Of a stretch of DNA of 64,000 nucleotides, positions 35,645 through 49,601 are shown in pieces. The stretch is from Saururus chinensis (lineage: Eukaryota; Streptophyta; Magnoliopsida; Piperales; Saururaceae): assembly GCA_035235625.1 (NCBI GenBank), contig CP141149.1, positions 3,443,001-3,507,000 on the forward strand, written 5' to 3'. The notes below the pieces were generated by a model. That model was not told the DNA's origin, did not search any database, and was given only the letters and a program-made list of their open reading frames with translations. Position 1 is the first letter of the stretch, and every line of letters starts with the position of its first letter. The translations under genes and the position numbers were made by a program.

Positions 35645-38600
35645 TGTCATGCCTGAACACACCCTCGCATGACCCAAACCCGGTCTATGATGAAGGCGGC
35701 GAGCGGCGCGATGAAATGAAATGGAAAATTAGGAGGACTTTACCCATCCGTAGGTGAAACACACATTGAAGTGAGCGCATGTGCCATTTGTGCAAAAGAA
35801 AATAGAGGAATATAATGAACACTAATTAATAATCATAGTCCACACAATACCCAGATTAACTAAATAAGAACTTAATTGCAAGCCTTAAGGGCTACTGTTG
35901 TTACGTCTAAAACAAGACTATGAAGAAGTCAAATTCAGATTTATTTTGCTTGCCAATTGTAGTAGACAAGGTCAATCCACAGGGAAAGCCTTGTGCAACA
36001 AAGAAAAGTGTTATGAAAAAGTAGAAGAGTATTGAGGCAATAAGGAGTCAAGAAATTAAGATGAGAAAACACTAAGGCATTAAGGATCATTGTAACATCT
36101 AATGATGTTCTTCATGTATCATGTTATCTCAGTTAGAATCAAATGAAAATTCTATCTAACCGGAAGATATGAACATTAAAATTGAAATAAAAGATATAAA
36201 ATATTTTGGATAGATGAAGGATAAAAATAATTGTTTCTTAAAGATTTTTATGTATCCAAATCACAAAAGATCAAAAAGGAGAGCCTTCAAGCATCTTATG
36301 TATCCAAATCACAAAGAAATAAGAAGAAGAACAATATTAAATAAAAATCACTTCAAATAAATAATACTTACTTAAAATAATTGATGAAACATGAATAGAA
36401 CTCAATTAGATTGTTATAAATCACCTCTAGCCTTAGCTTAAGAGTTTAGAAAGCCATTACAATAAAACTAAAAACAAAATTACAAAAGAAGAGAAGAAAA
36501 AATAGGAGAAGAGAGCTCCAAAGAGGAGGGGATCATTCATCTATAACGTCCACCCCTTTATTTATAGGAATAGAAGGAGGTTTCTTCAAAGAGGAAAGTG
36601 AAATCATATCTCTAGATTACATCCTAATTGATTGCCTGATTAGTTGCTTGTTTGGCAATGATTAGATTCTAAATAAATTACATAAATCAATGATTTATTT
36701 AGCAAATAAGTATATTTGAATCTTCCTTTAGATATCTAATTAGCCCCATTGTCTTTCTTTATGTGTATTAATCATAATCAATGAAAATATTCTCCATGTG
36801 CTGGCCTCGGGTTAGTTTACTATCTATCCATTTGCGTGACAAATTCGACCCATATATCTTCGGAATTTGGAATTTCTTCCTGAAATAACACTTGTAGCCA
36901 TGGAAGTCTTCTTTCCAATGCCACTAGAATCGTATCTATCCGAATGATAAATAAAAGGATATGATTGAAATACTAAGGCTCTATCAATTTGTACGAATCA
37001 GTTTCTTTCCTAATTAAGTTCTCTTCATACAAATCTCAAATCAAACGGGTCCACAAGGTTGCGTTCGACCATTCCATGCATGTTTAGACCATTAGGAGCC
37101 CATTCTTCACTTCCTCTTCTACTTGGATCGTGTTAAAGCCTGTTTAGACATGTCAACTCAATTAAGGTCTAACTAACTTATTTAAAACATAAATAGCCCA
37201 AATCAGCAATGAATTAACACAAAATAGGATTGCAATTCAAAATTTGAAAAAATTTAATTGAACATTATTTTAGTGTATCAAATACCCCCAAAACTACTTT
37301 TTGCTAGTCCTCGACCGAAACAAAAATTAAAATAATAGAAAACAAAACTAACTACTCCACTTCTGCAGGAAATCTCGATTGCATTTAGCATATGCAACAA
37401 GCCTTTAAACCCCTAGCTTACAGTAGTGGACGAGTTGTGTCTCGTGAGGGTTTGTAGTGAATATACCCACAAAATTCAAAATTTAATTGATAGAAGAAAA
37501 TTAAAATTAAAACAATGTGAAATTTACAAATCAACTCCTAAACATGTGACTTCATTTAGTAAAATCAATCATATATAATACAACTTGTCTTCTTAAACAA
37601 TAATTCATTCCAACAACTTCATATTGGTGGCAAGTACTTATACATACATAATAGTTTTAGAAAAACAGACATTGCCAAGTAATTATACAATCCCAATCTC
37701 ATGAATCGAACAACTCAATGTATCTCATGTCCACTCAGCAATTTCAATTTTAACACTAAAAAGAATAGGCATTGGCATCTATTCATCTTCAAGAGATCAT
37801 AATAGAGAATCATGCAAAACCTTCATTGAAAAGTAAAACACCCTAGAAAGACCATAAGCACCATTCATCTTCAAGAGATCATAATCAGTCATATGAAATC
37901 ACATTCTATCTTGCATGTTTAAGTATAATCATGTCATAATCACCATGTGTAACATAAGCATCATTGTTTCTACACAATATGTATCAATAAGCATTATATT
38001 CCATACACATGCATCCACCATTAGGTGAATATCTCACAATTGACAAAATAACTTTGTTTAATCTAATCAAAACACAAGTATACCCACTCGCCCAAGACAA
38101 TCCCTTACGCGGAAGGTCCAAATTCCTAAAAGAAAAACTATAGCGGTTTGGTTAAGTTCCTTAACTTAGAAAGTACCCCCAACTCACCAAGGATAGTCCC
38201 TTACCAAGAAGGTCCGAATTCCTGACAAAGAAAACTAGAGCAGTTTGGGTAAGGCCCTAACTGGGAAATACCCTCTAATAAGCCAATGCACATGGGCATA
38301 CCAGCTTGAATTCTCAGGGTCAAGATAACACATCAATTTCTCATAAAATGTCTAGACAAGCCATTTGAATGCCTGTTAGCCAGTTCAAATGCACATAACA
38401 GTTTACTCTTCTAGTTTATCTTCATCACAAAATTGAAACCAAAAATATTTTAAAATTCTATATAAATTCCAAAATCATAATACAACATTAAATAATAAAA
38501 ATTTAAGCCTAGAACATGATGGATCTAACTATTTTCATACTTAATCATATAAACATAAACATAAATTACATGTTCTTAACAAATCACCATTATACATCAA

Positions 38601-39476
38601 AATGAAGTAAGAACTCAAATAAACCTATAATCATACATTCTAATGAACAAAAAGCACTCAAGGTAAAAACCTATTACATCTAACAAGCTTGGAAGTCCCT
38701 TGAATGAGAATAAACCTAAAGAAATCCTACTAAAAATTAGGGTTTTTTATTAAACTAATTAAAACTAGCTAATAGACTCAAATCAAGTAGGAAGAAGATA
38801 GATCGAGGTCATACCTAGGTTAAAAATGAAAAACCTAATTGAGGTTCTAAATTATAATTAAAAATAAGATTTTGATGGAAGAAAATCAAGAATCAAGATA
38901 TGTGAAATGAAGATAGAGGTGATTAATACCAAAATCGAAAGATTAAGGGTGACTAAGGGAAGAAAACTCACCTTAATCAAGGTTTCTCCTTCGGGTAAAG
39001 AAATTACTCCCTCTATAACACATCCCTTCCCTATTTGGCAAACCACTAGGGTTTTTCCTTATTTAGTAAGGGTTTTGGGCTGGGGATATAAACTGTTGGG
39101 CTGAAAAATAAGAGAAAACACTAAGTGGCTAATTAAGGGTATTTTTCACTCAAAAATGAATTTAATGTCACCCAAACAAATTTAAATAAAATACTAGAAG
39201 GTTAGAGGTAAAAATAGGGCACACGCCATCCAACACGAATATGGGTCCCATGGTGGAGCCCGCTCACATAACTAAGGAAAAATTAGGAAAAAATGCCAAT
39301 AAATTGATAAATATTAGATAAATCAAGCTTGACACTAAAAATCTTAAAAATAAAATTAAAACTTAAGAAATTTATAATTAACTAACCCATAACCCCAAAA
39401 TCAAAACAAACCGGCAAACAAATAAAATTACACAATTACAATGGAATTAAACCAAAATAAAATTTGAGATCTTACA
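35645..39476 (-). mobile_element. Del/Tekay-type LTR, minus strand, with nested Athila fragment
   Basis: Read on the minus strand it starts TGTAAGATCTCAAATTTT at 39476 and ends GGCATGACA at 35645. Blocks such as ACCCAAACCCGGTC (35669) and GAATTCTCAGGGTC (38309) recur in the other reverse Del-type LTR (42624, 43930). No interior sequence flanks it, so a solo LTR is likely. No clean target duplication is visible (TAACT versus TGACC), which fits age. Copia B gag resumes at 39477. Confidence 0.65.
35896..37851 (-). mobile_element. Athila-3, partial: LTR and end of 3' region
   Basis: LTR 35896-37280 (begins TGTTGTTACGTC, ends AGTGTATCA), followed by 37281-about 37851, which is the reverse complement of the Athila-1 stretch just upstream of its 3' LTR (26400-26962). 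Only this end of the element is present. A 26 bp piece with TTCATCTTCAAGAGATCATA, present at 37782, recurs at 37874 beside the right edge. Confidence 0.85.
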
Positions 39477-39650
39477 TGACCCTTAAAATTACCTCACTAT
39501 GTGCATAAGAAGAAGATGAAGAGAGTGTGAGTAAGGATAATTGATCTTCAAGTATTGTACGAACAATTAGGAAGAGTAAGTATGAGCACCTTAGATTGCC
39601 CTAAGATAGGTTGGCTAGGCAAAGCTAAGGAGCTTGTCATCTCTCAGTAA
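39477..39650 (+). mobile_element. Copia B, segment after gag
   Basis: Matches 63855-64000 of element E closely (AATTGATCTTCAAG, then GGTTGGCTAGGCAAAGCTAA). It shows that the reverse Del-type LTR sits inside Copia B. Broken. Confidence 0.75.
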
Positions 39651-41661
39651 AGTGATTGATTTGATTATTCATGATTTAATTCTTTCAATCTTTTAAATGT
39701 CACATGTTTTACTTTTACCTCATTTTGCTTTGTCTTCATGTCTTTTTATTCATACGCTTGAATGAAAAGAAATAAAAAAATAGAATATTATCCAAAACAC
39801 AAAAAAATAGTGTAGCTTTTGCTTGTTTTTCAATTTGCTTTAGTTTTATTTTTGATATGTTCAGCTCTTGAGATTGAAGTAATTAATTTTTTTAAGCTGA
39901 AAAGGAACATAATTTATGGTCAATTATACTTTAACAAAGAGAAGGATGCACCAAGGACAATGCATATGAATTTGATTTTCTTTTATTTGATGTTGCAATC
40001 CTCTTATAATTAAAATGTGCACACATCATATTTATACTAAAGTCATTTTATGATTAAAGAATAAGAAAGAATTCTTAGACATGAGTTGACTTAGAGATTT
40101 GAATTCTAGTGAAGTCTTAGTGATCAAATTAGAGGAACTGAAGCGAGATTCCTATTTGGAATTCAAAAGAAAAAAAATTCCATGTAATATGTTTCGATGA
40201 TTGTCAGTTTTCTTTGCTTCAACATAGCATCTTTTATTCAATGGAATTGTCCTCGTAAAGATGATGTAGAAAGACTGCCTACATAGGTCAGTCAAGGCTA
40301 GTGTGAAGCACCCACATGCTTAACATAAAAAAAATGAATAAAGAAATAAAATAAAAAAATGATGCAAGTTGAGAAGATTCAGAAAAAGCCAAGACCTAAT
40401 AAAATGAATTGAGGAAAAATATCATTAATAATAACAAGGCATGTGAATATTCAATTTTGAGCTTTTAATTTTTACACTATTTAGGAAAATGTACATAGAT
40501 TGTAGCAAAAGTGATCTTGCGAGCTTCAAGATTAAAACATACACAAGTTAAAACATTAGTGGTTTCTTTTTAAATTAATAAAAAAAATTAAAGTGAATAA
40601 AATAAATAAGATTTGACAATCACATACTAATGGAGTTAACTGATTTAAGGCAAGCTATGAATGAACATAACCTTTGGATCCACGTAGACTAAAAGATAAT
40701 TAATTGAAAATTAGTCAAAAAGGAGCTCAATATTGCTTGTTTTAATGCTTTTTTTTATTTTGAATTCTGATACTACAAAAAATCTGATTTCCATGGAAAA
40801 TGTCATGAAATAATTTGTGGAATTTGTTAGAAGTTTTTTGAAACTTTTATTTATTTAAAAAAATAAAATTCAAAATTTTTTTAAGATCAATCCATTGATT
40901 GCTTGTCGAATTTTTCGTGCCCGAACCACTATTTCAAGAATGTACAAAGCCCATAACACCTCATTTTCACCCAAAACATGCTAGAGGAGTTTGGATTTAA
41001 GTTGAGATGCGGTTTAGGCCTTTTCTAAGGGAGGACTTGTCTATTTTTCAAGATGATTTTGTGATTTTATGCACGACCAATTACCAAATGAACTCAACTT
41101 TTTATTTTAGTTAATTTCAATGATTTCAAGAGGTACGATTGTTTAGAATCGCTTGATCTATGTTTATCTCAATTTTCATGCAATTTAAACCCTTAAAAAG
41201 TAAGATTTCATTATTCTTTCAATTCGGTTTCAAGTTCACTTTCAAATTTGAGGATTTTTTAGGGTTATGTGATTAACATTGGAGTCAGATCTGGTTAAGA
41301 CTTTTGTTCTATACATTGACATCTATAATGTATCAAAATTTGGAGTTAATTGAACCCAAAAAATTTTAGGGTTTCATTTATTTTAAAATTTTGATCTTTA
41401 TTGCGTTTCAATGATTTTTGAAATTCTAAGACTTTATTATTGTCATATGATTAGTTTGTAGTAACATTTAGCACTAGGCTTTATTTATTTCGATAAAATT
41501 TGATGGAAAAAAGTAAAGGAGCATAAGGTTACTAGTTAGTCAGGTTCTTGTTAGCCAGGGACATCCAATTGAACTGGGGATAGGGTTATACTGATTTGGT
41601 GTGAGCAAAGTGTTGTCCAAGTGCCTGGCCAAACTTCCACGGAGTCAGTTGAAGCTCGACC
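39651..41661 (+). other. AT-rich 3' region of Copia B
   Basis: No gene recognised. The block at 40255-40320 (ATGATGTAGAAAGACTGCC and CTAGTGTGAAG) resembles the Copia D 3' region at 12622-12680. The stretch 40860-41500 has no match elsewhere in the window that I can see. Confidence 0.5.
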
Positions 41662-42604
41662 TGTAACATCCCTGATTTTTCTACAATATTTTGCTATTTT
41701 ATCGTATTTTTGATGAATTAATTTTACACTTTGGGATATCTGTATTTTTAGTTGATCTTGATAATCGTAACCATAAGACTTCGGAGAGGTGTTTAGTCAT
41801 AGGTCATGGGCCTCGATGCATCACAAAAAACTTTTCGGTGCGAAAATAGAATAAGACATGGGAGAACATAAATAGGAAGAAAGAAAGAGAAGGAAAAAGA
41901 AGAGAAAAGGAAATAAAAAAAATTTAAAAGAGAGGGAACATATCGGACATGGAGCGCATGACCCGTTTGGAGTGGAGGGAAAACACTGAGAAGCCAGGCC
42001 CCGCCTGCCGCCACCCCCTTTCCCTCTCCCTTTCCATTTTAGCCTTACAAAACCACCTATTTCTCCCATGATTCACATTCGCCGCCGGTTGCCTAGCCTC
42101 TAGTTCACCACCACAGCTCCGCCCCGGCCAAAGTGACCTTCGACCAACGTTGTCCGGTGCTCCCCACCTTTGCTTTGTCCGCGTGAGGTAAAACTCCCGA
42201 CTACACTATTTTTTCTATGCGTTGCGGCAGTAGCCAATGCCACTGGTTGTCGGCCACCTCTGGTCGGTCTTTTGTCCTCCCCTGCCTGGGGACAGCAAGG
42301 CAGCCACCCCGGTCGCGGCCTCTGTCCAATTTCGATCTAGCCAGAAATTTCATTCTTTTGCCTTGTGTTTCTGTTGTTGTTCGCAAACTACTGATCCACC
42401 TTCAGTATGCCACCTAGAGCCGATGCTAAGGAGCTGAGGTTTGGCCTCCCTTACCCCAATCGGTCCCGTTTTGCTCAACCAGCTGACCAATGCTAAGGAA
42501 AGATCTGCCCTTTTCCTTAGCGGCGTCCATTCTCTATTGTCGGATGTCATTGCACTGACGTCGATTTCACTTGCCACAATCCGATGACTATTGGTTTCAC
42601 ACCT

Positions 42605-45350
42605 TGGCACTACCCGACCTGACCCAAACCCAGTCCAAGGTCCGGTCAAGCACACGGGGCGATGGAATTGAAAGCGATTAGTGAATAACGGAATACTTAG
42701 CCCCTACTACGGGCAGTTTAACTAGCGGAGTTACACACCACATAACCTTTGAGCAAGAGTAATAATGAGAAAATAAAGAGGATAAAATAAATGACATAAT
42801 CATCCTAATCACACACAAAACCCACATTAACATCTGAGAAGCCCATACATGGCCTAAAGCCTAAAAAGGTCAGAGGCATCTAGCCACAACAAGTAAGCTC
42901 TAGTAACAAACATGATCCACCAAATAGAGTTCTCAACTTCTAAAAAGATAAAAATAAGGAAATAAAATGCCATCAGGACAAGACAGAAACTAACTCCATG
43001 AGTGGTCATATCGTTCCTTGTATAATGTATCCTGCATGTCATGCTGTGTAGCCCCAGAACAAAATAAGGAAAGTGGGGTGAGTATAAAACTCAATAATAG
43101 TTTGAACACAATGATGATATAGCAATTCAGATCTATAATTGACATGATAAACCATTTTCTGATCATTCCCTAGCTAAACCCTTATATACCCATAAACATA
43201 AGAGCTAACATGCATATGACACACAAATGAAAGTTAAGACATAAATGATCGAGTTATCACCTAACATCTATCCTGCATAGGTTATAGTTCACATCTAAAT
43301 CAAACCAAGCATGATCACATCATAAACCGCATAAGAAATGTCTTCCACACACTTTTTGATCCTGCAACGATATTACATAAACCTGCATAATAGTGTTTCA
43401 TTCACACGATTTTAGATTATGCATTCATATCAAATAAACCTGCATAATAGTGTCTCAATTACATAATTCAGATTATGCATTCTTATCACATCCTCATTCA
43501 CCCTGCACGACAAACGTGTCAAACACATGATACGCAGTCATGCATAATAACTCCTAATCACGTGTCAAATTGTCCCTACACAATTCGTGCAATCTTGGGC
43601 ATAACATTCGTAACACACATGCATCAACACAAATGGTGAATGCCTCCATCAAGGAGTAAATAAAAGCATTGCCACACATGTGGGACATAGTCAGGGCCAC
43701 AAAGGTGAGACGTGGTCTGATTTCCACACAGGAAATATAAGAGGTCGGGGTGGTCAGCCCCTAATTCTGCTCACCCAGGACAATCGTAGCCAAGAATGTT
43801 TGATTCTCAACAGAGAACTTAGAGTAGGTGCGTTCACCCAAGGACATCTCTTTCAATGGGGGATGGCCCAAATTCATACATGGGGAACCCTAGAACATGT
43901 GGTAGCCGGTGCACATTGCGTACCACTCTGGATTCTCAGGGTCCAGATGACAATCTCAATAATCTCATTCGCAAGACAAGTACACAACTCATCCCCACAT
44001 AACTCAATTTAACTAGACTTAACCTGGGGAGTATACATGTTCCACACAGGAACTAAAATTGAAATCATGTCCTTTCAGACCAACCAAGTTCCGATTAAGT
44101 CACTGATTGATTAATGCAGCATGCAATCTCACATCACTGCATACAGTCAATCAATTTTGGCTAAACATTGGCAAAATCTCATTCATGAAGTGCATTCCAT
44201 GATGCATAATATCATGATACATCCGTGAGCAAGATCTACTTGAATTCAAACACATGGAATGTGCTCCCATCAGTCCCCTCATGCATCATAATTGAATCAT
44301 AATTAACTACGATTTCATAGCTGATTCCCCATACATGTGTATTCATGCATATCCTAAGCACATGATCAATGCTTTCATATAAGCTCATAAGGCAATATAC
44401 ACATGCTTAAACACATTCAAAACAAGATTTCCTACTGAAATCTAGGGTGAAATTTACCATAAACCAGAAATCCATTCATGTGAAATTAAATGCTCAACCC
44501 CTATAAGCATGATTAATCTACACATGAAGCCATAACATAATAACATCATTTACCCACAATCCATTCTCATTATAAGATGACAGTTCTTAGTATTTAACAT
44601 GTAATGTCACTGCTGGAAACTTGCTCTAATCATGAGAATTCCATCATTCATAGATTCAAGGTAATGAGATGTTAACATGTATAACTATCAACATATTATA
44701 CCACATAATAAATACTTAAGCATACTTCATACATCTCCATCATCAATTCTACACCATTCCAGTAGCTTAATTCCAACATAAACCACTTCTCATAATTATT
44801 AGAATCATTAATTGAAGTAAAAACACTGAAATGAGGATAAAAATAAAAAATGGCATAACTGTCATATAGCTGATCAATCAGCCTGCAGGCCATTCAAATA
44901 GCCTGATCAATCGCCCAGTTGGACCAATCAATTGCCAACGAACAGTTTGAGCCTTCTTCTTCCTTTTGAAATTCCAAAACTAAAACACCATTGAAGAACC
45001 TTAAAACCTTCATCTGAAGCCTCATACACCATCAACACTTAATCAAACATTTTAGAAAGCTAATTTAACCCATTCCAAGGTAAAACCCTAAGAAATCAAG
45101 ACAAGAAATTAACATTTCATAAATCTACTATTAAAACCCTAATCAAGCAAAACCATTGAAGTAAAACCATAAAAATTTAGATTTTTACCACACCAAGGCT
45201 GAGATTTGAAAACCCATTACCTCTCTACTAGACTTGAGTCAGATTAATCATTCAATCACCTCCAAAACATTCCAAAAGCATGGTTTTTATGTTAATATAC
45301 ATCTAAACTCAATTTAACCTTGAAAATCATAAAGTAAACCCGAGAATTAT
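42605..45350 (-). mobile_element. Del/Tekay-type LTR, minus strand, partial
   Basis: The left terminus TGGCACTACCCGACC at 42605 parallels the terminus at 35645. The GGGGTGAGTATAAAACTCAA tract near 43075 is the reverse of the conserved GAGTATGAAAATACTCACCC tract near 21345. GATTCTCAGGGTCCAG (43931) parallels 38309. The right end is replaced by the Reina-like element at about 45350. It contains no gene; the open frame at 43680-44012 lies within this LTR. Confidence 0.65.
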
Positions 45351-45445
45351 GCATCCAGTTCGGCCCAAATGAGTTCCAAGACTTCAACGAGATGTTCTCT
45401 TCTCTACGATAGACATCCACCGTCAAAGCCTATTATACGGAGTTC

Positions 45446-46519
45446 ATGAAGGTGGCCAACCGACTACCTGACTGGCCGGTGGCAGCCTTGGTGGGCACGT
45501 TCAAGAGAGGGCTTAAACCAGAGATTTTTGAGGAGATGCGTCATTTTCGTTGTGCAAGCATGCGGGATGTGGTGCGACACACATGTATCGAAGAAGAGAA
45601 ACTGGTTCGTCAGCGGCGTGGGGGTCGGCTTGGCACTTTTCTGCAGCCTACTGGACTTGCTTCCCCAAGCGCCGACCCAACCAATAATCCAGCTGCTGGC
45701 CGCTCTGGCCAACAAAACCCTCCGGCCGGCCCGATTGTCCGCTGTCTCACTCCGGTCCAGATGGTGGAATGCCATGCAAAGGGGCTTTGTTTTTGCTGTG
45801 ATGAGAAGTTCATTCTGGGGCACCGTTGTTCCGTTAAGGGCAGTCTGTTGGTGGAGGAGGTTGATGAAGAGTGGGAGGTGGCGGATGGGTCTGACTCAGT
45901 GCACTATGATGAGACGCTGCCAGAGATTTCTGTTCATGCCTTCTCCGGGGCATTCACTCTATGCACAATGCGAGTACAGGGTTATCTCAAGCGGCAACAG
46001 GTGGCCATTCTGATTGACAGTGGGTCTACTCACAACTTCATCAACAACAAAGTCGCCCAGCGACTGGGCTGCTTCATATCTGACTCGAAGCCCTTTGATG
46101 TCCTGATCGGTGATGGCAAGCACCTCCGGAGCTCCGGCGTGTGTACCCAGGTAGTGCTCTCTATTCAAGGCCATACACTCATGATAGATCTTTTTCTACT
46201 GCCTACAAAAGGGGAGTACATCGTGCTAGGGGTGCAGTGGCTCCAAGAACTCAGGGACGTGCTATGGAATTTTAAAGAACTGGTGATAGACTTTATGCTG
46301 GACGGGCAGCGGGTGCATCTCCAAGGTTCTCAGCCGGGCACTCTTCTCTCTGCTAAGTTGACGGGATCCTTATTCCGGTTTGCATCACAGGGGCTCCTTC
46401 TTCAGCAGCATGCGTCAGTGGACGTACTGCAAGAGGCGTTGCTGCCGGATCTCCTTAACTTATTGGTGGAGTATAGTGCAGTGTTTGCTGATCCGCATGG
46501 CCTACCTCCAGTGCACTAG
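45446..46519 (+). mobile_element. Reina-like element: gag-protease stretch
   Basis: The longest surviving open stretch of the element (357 codons). It carries the end of a retrotransposon gag domain, a proline-rich linker, a CCHC zinc knuckle (about residues 114-128) and a retroviral-type aspartic protease (about residues 185-285, with IDSGSTHNF and YIVLGVQWL). In the family, gag packages the RNA and protease matures the polyprotein. The first codon here is not the natural gag start, since gag homology extends upstream to about 45350. Confidence 0.8.
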
Positions 46520-49260
46520 CATGACCACTCTATTCCTATTCTACCAGGTGCGTCTCCTGCCAATGTGCGTCCTTACCACTACTCGTACATTCAGAAAGCT
46601 GAAATAGAATGTCTCGTGGCTGACATGCTTCATTTTGGTGTCATTTGCCGAGCACAAGCCCCTTCTCGTCTCCGGTGTTGCTGGTTCGTAAGAAGGATGG
46701 TACGTGGCGCTTCTGTGTTGATTACCGGGCTTTAAATGTTATCACAATGAAGGACAAATATCCTATACCAGTGGTGGAAGAGCTTCTGTACGAGCTAACT
46801 GGTGCTACTGTATTCAGTAAACTTGACCTTCGCTCAGGTTATCACCAAATTTAGATGCAACCCACTGATGTGCACAAGACTGCCTTCCGCACTCATGACG
46901 GCCACTTCGAGTTCCTGGTGATGCCATTCGGCTTGATGAACACCCCCTCCACATTTTAGAGCCTTATGAATGACCTCTTCCGGCCCTTCCTCAGCAGCTT
47001 CATTTTCGTGTTCTTCAATGATATCCTTGTCTATAGCAAGTCATGGGGCAAACACTTGGAGCATCTCAGGTCTATCTTTGATATCATGACAACTAATTCA
47101 TTATTTCTTAAACGTTCGAAGTATTCGCTTGGCAGCCCACAGGTGGAATACTTGGGTCATATTATCTCTCGTGATGGCGTTGTTGTCCTGGCCCTCCCCT
47201 ACTTGTGCCCGGGTGATGAGAGGCTTCCTTGGCCTTACTGGCTATTATCGGTACTTTATTCACCGCTATGGTGAGATTGCTCGCCCTCTTACTCAGCTGT
47301 TACAGAAGGGAGCTTTCTGTTGGTCGGACACTGCCTAGGCGGCATTTGAGGAATTGAAGCAAGCTATGGCAACCGCCCCTGTTTTGATTCTTCCTGATTT
47401 CAGCCGGCCGTTTGTGGTTGAGACCGATGCTTCGGATGCCGGCCTAAGGGCGGTACTACTTTAGGAGGAGTGTCCCATTGCCTACTTCAGCAAGGCTTTG
47501 GTTGGCCGCTCCCTGTCTCTCTCTGTCTACAAGAAAGAGATGCTGGCCATTGTTCTCACGGTCGACAAATGGCACCCTTATTTGCTTGGCAGGCGGTTTC
47601 TCATTCGCACTAACCACCAACCGCTCAAGTATTTTCTCGAACAACTGGTGTCCACTCCAGCATAGCAACGGTGGGTCAGCAAGCTCCTGGGCTATGACTA
47701 TGAGGTCATGTATAAGAAGGGATCTGACAACACCGTGGCTGATGTACTGTCTCACTGTTCCACTCCAGGTTCGTGTTTGGCTATTTCTGGTCCTGTTTGT
47801 CCATTCCTTGCTGAATTGAAACAGGCGTGTCAAGATGATTCTTCGACCTCCACCTTGATTGCGGCCCTCCGATCTGACCCATCCACGTGCCCTTGCTTTA
47901 CCTGGAAGGATGATCTTCTCTTCTAGAAGGACCGTCTTTGGGTGCCTGAGGTTACAGACTTTCGACAACGTATCATAGCCCACTTCCAAGTTTCCCCCTT
48001 GGCGGGACATGAAGGTGCCCTTGGCACCTATAAACGGATCAGTCAGAGCTTCTTGTGGCAGCGAATAGGCCGCACTTTGATTGCTTATGTGGCCGCCTAT
48101 GATGTCTGTCAGCGTGCTAAGTCCACCACCACATCTCCTGTAGGGTTGCTACAGCCATTGCCCATTCCAGATAAGGTTTGGGAGGATGTTTCTATGGACT
48201 TTGTGGAGGCCTTGCCGTTGGTCCAAGGCAAGTCGGTGATCATGGTGGTGGTGGATCGGCTGTCCAAGTACGCCCATTTGAGTGCTCTGGGACACCCCTA
48301 CACCACCAAGTCTGTGGCAGAACTCTACGTTCGAGAGGTGGCCAAATTGAACGGTATGCCTCGCACTATCATCTCTGATCGGGACAGGATTTTTGTCTCT
48401 CAGTTTTGGTAGGATTGTATCACTTTATAGGGCACTTCTTTGCACATGAGTACCACCTATCACCAACAAATAGATGGGCAGACTGAGGTCATCAACTACT
48501 GTTTGGAGCAGTATCTACGTTGTTTTACTATGTCTCAGCCCTGTCGCTGGCTTCAGCTTCTGCCATGGGCCGAGTGGTCTTATAATACTGCTTATCACAC
48601 TTGAGCCGAGTCGTCTTTTGAGGTACTCTATGGTTGGCCACCCCCTACCGTGCTCTCTTATGTTCCCCAGCGGTCTTCCGTGGCCGAGGTTGACTACATG
48701 CTCCAGACTCGGGATGAGGTTCTTCGCCAGCTTAAGGCAAACTTGTTTGCGGCTCAGAACAGAATGAAGCAAATTTATGATAGCCATCACACAGAGCGTG
48801 AGTTTGCTGTAGGGGCCTTGGTTTATGTCTCTGTGCTTTTTCAGAGCTAGACTTCCTTATTTCAGCCCAAGCACACCAAGCTTGCCCCCGATTTCATGGC
48901 CCCTATGTTGTCGAAGCGCGCGTTGGGTCGGTTGCCTACCGCCTCACTCTACTGCCATGTTCGATGGTACACCCTATTTTTCATGTTTCCAGGCTGCGCC
49001 AATGCATCAGTGACCCCTCCCTGGCCACAGATGCTCCACCAACTCCATTGATGGGTTATGTGGTCTCTTTCGACCCTGTTCCAGTTGTGCTGCTTGATAA
49101 GCATCGTGTTCGACATTCCGGTCGTATTATTACCGAAGTGTTAGTGTCCTGGCAAGGACAATCACTTGAGGATGCTACATGGCTGCCGGAGGATAAGTTC
49201 CTGTCTCGTTACCCTTCTTGGTCGCCTTCAGGACAAGGCGTGTGCGGAAGCGTAGTGGAG

Positions 49261-49601
49261 TGTTGTGCACGTGCACTTGATGCATTACTTGTCTTTATTT
49301 GAGTACACTAGACTATTATTTATTTCAGTACCTTAGGCTAGTTTCCCTTGAATCAGCCATGGAACGGCATTATTATTGTAATAAGAACTGGTTTAGGCTT
49401 GCTAGTGGGCCATGAGATAGCTGGGCCCACAAGCGACATGGGTCCCGATGTTGGAGGGTGCGACTCCCCATAAACGGTCGTCTTCCTCCTTGGTTCGGCA
49501 TGATGAATATCAATTAGTTCCTTTGTTATTTTATTACTTTTCCTTCCTCTCTCTCCTACGTAGAACGTCCTGTACCGATTGTGCCTACTTCGGCCACATC
49601 A
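49261..49601 (+). repeat. 3' LTR of the Reina-like element
   Basis: 341 bp, starting TGTTGTGCACG and ending GGCCACATCA. The preceding GGAAGCGTAGTGGAG is the same purine-rich tract as before the non-autonomous 3' LTR at 6567. It is followed by GTGCACCCGTTGG, Athila LTR sequence. Confidence 0.85.

Larger units (their letters stand above)
45350..49601 (+). mobile_element. Reina-like chromovirus (Ty3/gypsy), partial, with 3' LTR
   Basis: Parts in order: gag (about 45350-45700, with the GTFKRGLKPEIFEEM block), zinc knuckle near 45785-45835 (CFCCDEKFILGHRC), protease (about 45990-46300, LIDSGSTHNFI), RT (about 46640-47280, [16 protein letters not shown] and DILVYS blocks), RNase H (about 47395-47740), integrase (about 47960-48500, including the H2C2 zinc region and catalytic core), a chromodomain-like end (about 49110-49235, with the SWQGQSLEDATWLPE block), and 3' LTR 49261-49601. 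RT-before-integrase order gives Ty3/gypsy, and the chromodomain gives chromovirus; the short LTR suggests the Reina clade. The 5' LTR is not present. Several breaks; long stretches remain open, so it is relatively young. Confidence 0.88.

Noticed and set aside
40860-41500. Possible host single-copy sequence.
   Set aside because: It has no match elsewhere in the window, but it lies within the bounds of Copia B and has no coding signal, so it is left as unassigned 3' region.
42201-42655. Overlapping small open frames on both strands near the GC-richer stretch.
   Set aside because: They belong to the forward Del-type LTR and its junction with the reverse one; there is no domain and no consistent frame.
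43680-44012. 110-codon open frame as a host gene.
   Set aside because: It lies inside a reverse Del-type LTR, matches no family, and the parallel region near 38080-38330 does not keep it open.
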